From Companilactobacillus furfuricola (lineage in GTDB: Bacteria; Bacillota; Bacilli; Lactobacillales; Lactobacillaceae), in assembly GCF_003946325.1 (NCBI RefSeq), contig NZ_RHNT01000024.1, positions 1 to 32,046 of the forward strand: a stretch of DNA of 32,046 nt, given 5' to 3'. This document shows, piece by piece, positions 25,288-32,046 of this stretch. The notes under the pieces were generated by a model. It was not told the origin of the DNA and searched no databases. It saw nothing but the letters and a program-made list of their open reading frames with translations. Position numbers and translations under genes: made by a program. The first letter of the stretch is position 1, and each line of letters begins with the position of its first letter.

Positions 25288-27477
25288 ATGAAAAATAATC
25301 GAAATAGGCTAATAAATAATAGCCTGTTTTACATCTTGCTATTTGTAGTATTGGTTCTTGCAGCAAGTTGGTTTGCCGGTGGGCAATCGACCGACTCATC
25401 AAAGACTTTGAGCCAAGACCAATTTATTACACAACTTAAAAAGGGCAAGGTAAAGAGTTTTAAAATTGAGCCAATTGGAGGAGCTTATCAAGTAACAGGT
25501 ACTTACAAGAAAGCTCAAACTTCAAATACTTCCCAATCAGTCTCATTGTTTGGCCGTAGTAATTCATCAAGCTCAAAGGTAACTCAATTTACCTCTGTTG
25601 TACTACCTAACAATGATACTTTGAAACGGATCAACAATGCTGCCACAGCTGAGAATGTCAAGACTACTGCCGCGGCTAAGTCACAGTCTAGCCAATGGGT
25701 ATACTTGATTATTTCCTTTGTTGTTCCACTACTACTGATCGGATTTGTCTTCTTCGCTTTAATGGGTCGAGGAGGACAAAGCGGCGGTGCCAACCGAGTT
25801 ATGAGCTTTGGTAAATCCAAAGTTAAGCCTGAAGATCCTAAGAAGAACAAGGTCAGATTCTCAGACGTTGCTGGTGCCGAGGAAGAGAAGCAAGAACTTG
25901 TTGAAGTTGTTGACTTCCTTCAAGATCCACGAAAGTATGTTTCACTTGGTGCTAGAATACCATCTGGTGTCCTACTAGAAGGACCTCCTGGTACTGGTAA
26001 GACTTTACTTGCTAAAGCCGTTGCTGGTGAAGCTAAAGTTCCGTTTTATTCCATCTCTGGTTCTGACTTCGTTGAAATGTTCGTCGGTGTCGGTGCATCT
26101 CGTGTTCGTGATTTATTCGATAATGCTAAGAAAGATGCTCCATCAATTATCTTTATTGATGAAATCGATGCTGTTGGTCGTCAACGTGGCGCTGGAACAG
26201 GTGGCGGAAACGACGAACGTGAACAAACATTGAACCAATTGCTTATTGAAATGGACGGATTTACTGGTAATGAAGGAGTCATCGTTATGGCTGCTACTAA
26301 CCGTTCTGATGTTCTAGATCCTGCTTTACTTCGTCCAGGTCGTTTTGACCGGAAGATCTTAGTTGGTAGACCTGACGTTAAGGGCCGTGAGGCGATCCTT
26401 AAAGTCCATGCCAAGAATAAGACCTTCACCGATGACGTTGATTTGAAAGTTATTGCTCAACAAACACCTGGATTCGTAGGTGCTGATCTTGAGAACTTAC
26501 TTAACGAAGCTGCCTTAGTTGCTGCTAGACGTCACAAGACGAAGATCGATTCATCAGATATTGATGAAGCTGAAGACCGTGTTATTGCCGGTCCTGCTAA
26601 GAAGAACCGTGTTATTTCTGATAAAGAACGTCACATGGTCGCTTACCACGAAGCTGGACACGCATTGATCGGTTTAGTATTAAATGATTCTCGAGTAGTT
26701 AGAAAAGTTACGATCGTTCCTCGTGGACGTGCTGGTGGTTATGCCATCATGCTTCCTCGTGATGATCAAAACTTAGTAACTAAGAAAGAATTGACTGAAC
26801 AGATTACTGGTTTACTTGGTGGTAGAACCGCTGAAGAAATCATCTTTGGTTCACAATCATCCGGGGCTTCAAATGACTTTGAACAAGCAACTAATATTGC
26901 TCGTACAATGGTTACTGAGTACGGTATGACTGATCGACTAGGAACAGTTCAACTTGAAAAAGATGGACAACCAGTTGGATCCGGTGGTTACCGTGCTGAA
27001 CCTAATTACTCACAAGATACTGCTAAGGCAATTGACCAAGAAGTTAAACGGATCGTTGATGAATCTCATGAACAAGCTCGTGAGATCATTGAGAGTCACC
27101 GTGAACAACACAAATTGATTGCTGAAGCACTTCTCAAGTACGAAACACTTGATGAAAAAGAAATCCTCAGCTTGTACAACTCTGGTAAGATGCCAGAAAA
27201 CGACAAGAAAGAAGAATTCCCAAGTGAAAGTGCTGCTACTTTTGAAGAAGCTAAACGTGCTGCTGAAGCTAAAGATGCTGCAAAGCAAAAGACCGAAGGC
27301 AGATCAAATGATGAAGATGATCATCATGATGATGACTCAAATTCAAGTTCGAATTCAGCTGATTCAGAAGAGACAACATCTACAAATGACAAGCCATCTG
27401 AAGATTCAAAAGAAAATGATGATCCTAATAAGATTGAATTTCCTTCTGAAAAAGATGACAATAATAAGAACGATTAA
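25288..27477 (+). CDS. ftsH: ATP-dependent zinc metalloprotease FtsH
   Basis: FtsH is a membrane-anchored AAA+ protease that degrades misfolded membrane proteins and short-lived regulators. The 729-residue protein has two transmembrane segments (about 9-30 and 135-155) around an extracytoplasmic domain. It has Walker A GPPGTGKT (232-239), Walker B IIFIDEID (288-295), the arginine-finger region RPGRFDRK and the zinc site HEAGH (454-458). The last 80 or so residues are unusually acidic and Ser/Asn/Asp-rich ([15 protein letters not shown]), a low-complexity tail whose longest stretch is encoded by near-repeats of GAT. ATG follows TTAGGAG. Confidence 0.97.
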   Translation: MKNNRNRLINNSLFYILLFVVLVLAASWFAGGQSTDSSKTLSQDQFITQLKKGKVKSFKIEPIGGAYQVTGTYKKAQTSNTSQSVSLFGRSNSSSSKVTQFTSVVLPNNDTLKRINNAATAENVKTTAAAKSQSSQWVYLIISFVVPLLLIGFVFFALMGRGGQSGGANRVMSFGKSKVKPEDPKKNKVRFSDVAGAEEEKQELVEVVDFLQDPRKYVSLGARIPSGVLLEGPPGTGKTLLAKAVAGEAKVPFYSISGSDFVEMFVGVGASRVRDLFDNAKKDAPSIIFIDEIDAVGRQRGAGTGGGNDEREQTLNQLLIEMDGFTGNEGVIVMAATNRSDVLDPALLRPGRFDRKILVGRPDVKGREAILKVHAKNKTFTDDVDLKVIAQQTPGFVGADLENLLNEAALVAARRHKTKIDSSDIDEAEDRVIAGPAKKNRVISDKERHMVAYHEAGHALIGLVLNDSRVVRKVTIVPRGRAGGYAIMLPRDDQNLVTKKELTEQITGLLGGRTAEEIIFGSQSSGASNDFEQATNIARTMVTEYGMTDRLGTVQLEKDGQPVGSGGYRAEPNYSQDTAKAIDQEVKRIVDESHEQAREIIESHREQHKLIAEALLKYETLDEKEILSLYNSGKMPENDKKEEFPSESAATFEEAKRAAEAKDAAKQKTEGRSNDEDDHHDDDSNSSSNSADSEETTSTNDKPSEDSKENDDPNKIEFPSEKDDNNKND

Positions 27478-27480
27478 CGA

Positions 27481-27510
27481 AAAGCGACTCGCAAGAGTCG
27501 CTTTTTCTTA
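27481..27510 (+). terminator. Intrinsic terminator after ftsH
   Basis: AAAAGCGACTC (27481-27491) pairs with GAGTCGCTTTTT around GCAA. The hslO ribosome site begins only a few bases later. Confidence 0.9.
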
Positions 27511-27524
27511 CGAAGGAGTTAAAT

Positions 27525-28409
27525 ATGGCAGATAAATTAATTAAAGCTGTTTCAACAAATGGAAAATTTAGAGTTTACGTTATCGATGCCACGCAAACAG
27601 TGGGTGAGGCTCAAAAGCGGCATGACACTTGGAATAATTCTACAGCGGCTTTGGGACGTACAATGATCGGGTCAATTTTGATCGCAACATCTGCTTTAAA
27701 AGAAGATGAGATCATGACCACTCGTATCATCGGTGACGGACCTGCTGGTGCGATCGTAGTCGATGCTGATGCAAAAGGAAATACTAAAGGATACATTCAA
27801 AATCCTCATGTTAGTTTACCTTTGAACGACAAACATCACATCGATGTTCGTGGAGCAGTGGGAACTTCAGGTTCTCTGAGCATTACCAAAGATCTTCACC
27901 TAAAAGAGCCATTCACTGGACAAACGCCAATTGTTTCCGGTGAAATTGGTGAGGACTTTGCTTATTATTTAGCTAAATCTGAACAGATCCCTTCAGCTGT
28001 GGGAGTATCAGTCTTTGTTCAGCCAAATGAGACCGTTGGAAAAGCTGGTGGCTTTTTGATCCAGACAATGCCCGGAGCTGACGATAAAGATATTACCCAA
28101 ATCGAAAACAATCTTAAAATCATTCCTAATATCTCAGAATTAATGAATGAAGGTTTATCAGTCGAAGAGATCATGGATAAATTAATGAACGGTATTGAAG
28201 TGAAAGTACTCGAACAAATGAGTGTTCAGTTCAAATGCGATTGTTCAAAAGAAAAATTTTCTAAATCATTAGCGACTTTGCAAGACAAAGAATTACAAGC
28301 GATGATCGACGAAAATAATGGTGCAGAAGCAGTTTGCAAGTTTTGTAATAATAAATACCAATTTAGTGCCGATGAATTAGCTCAAATTATTACTGAAAAA
28401 AATAGTTGA
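27525..28409 (+). CDS. hslO: Redox-regulated chaperone Hsp33
   Basis: Hsp33 is a holdase switched on when oxidation releases its zinc. The 294-residue protein has the N-terminal core (KAVSTNGKFRVYVIDAT; GRTMIGSILIATSALK) and the C-terminal zinc centre CDC (Cys238, Cys240) and CKFC (Cys271, Cys274), the complete CxC-CxxC set. ATG follows GAAGGAG. The ftsH-hslO-dusB-lysS order is common in lactobacilli. Confidence 0.96.
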   Translation: MADKLIKAVSTNGKFRVYVIDATQTVGEAQKRHDTWNNSTAALGRTMIGSILIATSALKEDEIMTTRIIGDGPAGAIVVDADAKGNTKGYIQNPHVSLPLNDKHHIDVRGAVGTSGSLSITKDLHLKEPFTGQTPIVSGEIGEDFAYYLAKSEQIPSAVGVSVFVQPNETVGKAGGFLIQTMPGADDKDITQIENNLKIIPNISELMNEGLSVEEIMDKLMNGIEVKVLEQMSVQFKCDCSKEKFSKSLATLQDKELQAMIDENNGAEAVCKFCNNKYQFSADELAQIITEKNS

Positions 28410-28477
28410 AATTTGCCATTACAACGCAATTTTTGATATCATGACAAGTTGTAATTGAAAAATTCGAGGTACTCGTA

Positions 28478-31035
<2,558 letters not shown>

Positions 31036-31045
31036 TTGATCTGAT

Positions 31046-31072
31046 AAAAGTCCACAACATGTGGGCTTTTTT
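31046..31072 (+). terminator. Intrinsic terminator after lysS
   Basis: AAAAGTCCACA pairs with TGTGGGCTTTTT (one G-T pair) around ACA, ending in a T-run. Confidence 0.88.
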
Positions 31073-31178
31073 GTTATCCTAATTCAGTTCGAATAGAGTC
31101 TTTGAACAACTTGAATTGCCGGTGATACAGAAGGATTTTTAGCTTTAAAAAAAATTGCAGAAAAACACAGAATTTTTG

Positions 31179-31208
31179 TTGACAATAATTATATCCAAAC
31201 GGTATACT
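31179..31208 (+). promoter_or_regulatory. Promoter of the tRNA array
   Basis: A perfect TTGACA (31179-31184), 18 bp, then TATACT (31203-31208), 22 bp before tRNA-Val. This is a strong stable-RNA-type promoter placed directly on the tRNA genes. Confidence 0.85.
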
Positions 31209-31230
31209 AATATAGTTATTTCAAAGACAT

Positions 31231-31303
31231 GGAGGATTAGCTCAGCTGGGAGAGCATCTGCCTTACAAGCAGGAGGTCACAGGTTCGATCCCTGTATCCT
31301 CCA
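31231..31303 (+). tRNA. tRNA-Val (anticodon UAC)
   Basis: A 73-nt cloverleaf with acceptor GGAGGAT/ATCCTCC and discriminator A. The anticodon loop CTTACAA is closed by CTGC/GCAG, giving UAC. The CCA end is not encoded. It is the first gene of a five-tRNA array. Confidence 0.95.
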
Positions 31304-31343
31304 TTAAGCAATTTAGCTTAATGGTTTACAGTTTTATAGTTTT

Positions 31344-31426
31344 GCGGGTGTGGCGGAATTGGCAGACGCGCTAGATTTAGGTTCTAGTGTCCTTTGGACA
31401 TGAAGGTTCAAGTCCTTTCACCCGTA
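31344..31426 (+). tRNA. tRNA-Leu (anticodon UAG)
   Basis: An 83-nt class II tRNA with a long variable arm (TGTCCTTTGGACA). Acceptor GCGGGTG pairs with CACCCGT (first pair G-T), discriminator A. The anticodon stem CTAGA/TCTAG encloses TTTAGGT, giving UAG. CCA is not encoded. Confidence 0.94.
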
Positions 31427-31463
31427 TTGGTTTTTAATTTAATTGTTATTATTTTTAAATGTC

Positions 31464-31536
31464 GCCGACTTAGCTCAGTTGGCAGAGCATCTGTCTTGTA
31501 AACAGGGGGTCGGAGGTTCGAATCCTCTAGTCGGCA
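31464..31536 (+). tRNA. tRNA-Thr (anticodon UGU)
   Basis: A 73-nt cloverleaf with acceptor GCCGACT/AGTCGGC and discriminator A. The anticodon loop CTTGTAA in CTGT/ACAG gives UGU. CCA is not encoded. Confidence 0.95.
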
Positions 31537-31540
31537 TTTT

Positions 31541-31612
31541 GCGGAAGTAGTTCAGTGGTAGAACATCACCTTGCCATGGTGGGGGTCGCGGGTTCGAATC
31601 CCGTCTTCCGCT
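31541..31612 (+). tRNA. tRNA-Gly (anticodon GCC)
   Basis: A 72-nt cloverleaf only 4 nt after tRNA-Thr. Acceptor GCGGAAG/CTTCCGC, discriminator T. The anticodon loop TTGCCAT gives GCC. CCA is not encoded. Confidence 0.94.
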
Positions 31613-31627
31613 TTTTTAATACTTAAT

Positions 31628-31701
31628 CGGGAAATAGCTCAGTTTGGTAGAGCATCACGTTCGGGACGTGGGGGTCGCAAGTTCAAATCTTGTTTTCCCG
31701 A
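31628..31701 (+). tRNA. tRNA-Pro (anticodon CGG)
   Basis: A 74-nt cloverleaf with acceptor CGGGAAA/TTTCCCG and discriminator A. The anticodon loop TTCGGGA in CACG/CGTG gives CGG, reading CCG. Lactic acid bacteria usually also have a UGG tRNA-Pro; that one is not in this window. CCA is not encoded. Confidence 0.92.
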
Positions 31702-31718
31702 TTCTATTTTGGTAATTA

Positions 31719-31751
31719 GCAATCGTTTTTTTATAACGGTTGCTTTTTTTT
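31719..31751 (+). terminator. Terminator of the tRNA array
   Basis: GCAATCGTT pairs with AACGGTTGC (one mismatch) around a T-rich loop, with a run of eight T after it. Confidence 0.88.
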
Positions 31752-31814
31752 ATTCCCTATTAAAGATGTAAGAGAGCTATGGCAGACAGAAGCGTTTTAT
31801 TTTGATGGATTAGT

Positions 31815-32046
31815 GTTAGTTTGTTTGGTTAGTAGGGTGTTGAGGTAGTATTTTGGGTGTACGTTCAATGCCGACTCCGGGGCCCGGGGATACGTTAAAG
31901 GAACGTAAGTGCTAACGCACTTGCGCAACCGGTTATGGTGGTGGCTACGCCACCGAACAACTAAGGTCGGGAACGTGGTGGGCACATTTTGAACCAATCG
32001 AGCAAAGTACGCTCGCTTGTTTCAAAACTGCACCTTTCACTAAGCT
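31815..32046 (+). repeat. Multi-hairpin intergenic repeat, copy 5, cut by the window end (modules B, A, C, start of D)
   Basis: A C-poor G/T-rich flank leads into GAGGTAGTATTTTGGGTGTACGT and TTCAATGCCG (to 31873), as in copy 4. Then come module B (31907-31922, AAGTGC-taac-GCACTT), module A (31941-31953, GTGGC-tac-GCCAC), module C (TTTTGAA paired with TTCAAAA, about 31989-32024), and the first half of module D (CTTTCACTAAGCT) at the end. The B-A block is inverted relative to copy 1. The right arm lies outside the window. An open frame on the minus strand across it has no gene-like character. Confidence 0.75.

Noticed and set aside
27119-27535. 138-residue plus-strand ORF overlapping the ftsH 3' end and hslO start
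   Set aside because: It is a Lys/Met/Leu-rich out-of-frame reading of the FtsH acidic tail with no ribosome site and no gene-like character.

Overview
This is a low-GC Firmicutes chromosome segment, most likely from the Lactobacillaceae. Companilactobacillus or a near relative is my best guess, inferred from gene order and protein style, not from a search. The backbone is ordinary housekeeping DNA: acpS-alr at the left, and ldh (minus strand) then pth-mfd-flippase-rqcP-divIC-yabR-tilS-hpt-ftsH-hslO-dusB-lysS at the right, followed by a five-gene tRNA array (Val, Leu, Thr, Gly, Pro). No insertion sequence, phage gene, rRNA or CRISPR array is visible.

Between alr and ldh lies a selenium island (about 2.4-13.2 kb). 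It has tRNA-Sec (selC) on the minus strand with its own good promoter. Facing away from it is a plus-strand operon: a truncated prdC (RnfC-like D-proline reductase electron-transfer protein), a fragment of a proline racemase family gene (prdF-like) in another frame, a TauE/Safe-type permease, selD, yedF, a DUF3343 protein, selB, an EF2568-type cysteine desulfurase homologue and selA. A second unit carries a YedE-type transporter and a small TusA-family protein. Together these would import selenium, mobilise it, make selenophosphate, charge tRNA-Sec and decode UGA. The only client system I can see, D-proline reductase, has been reduced to a prdC'/prdF' deletion scar. The Sec machinery is therefore either orphaned here or serves a selenoprotein outside the window. 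The tRNA-Sec has unusual mispairs in its D-stem and at acceptor position 8, which may mean early decay.

A minus-strand CBS/ACT gene (cbpA-like) follows, then about 1.25 kb without genes.

The second notable content is a family of modular, multi-hairpin intergenic repeats. There are five recognisable copies (about 80-395, 14130-14380, 14447-14705, 14960-15165 reversed, and 31815 to the window end) plus a possible partial one at 11-66. Each complete copy has long complementary arms, GC-rich for this genome, enclosing two or more smaller hairpins. Stem sequences differ between copies but keep their pairing, two different hairpin sets are used, and one internal block is inverted between the two outermost copies. 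I do not recognise this family. It is either a structured RNA or a non-autonomous mobile DNA element.
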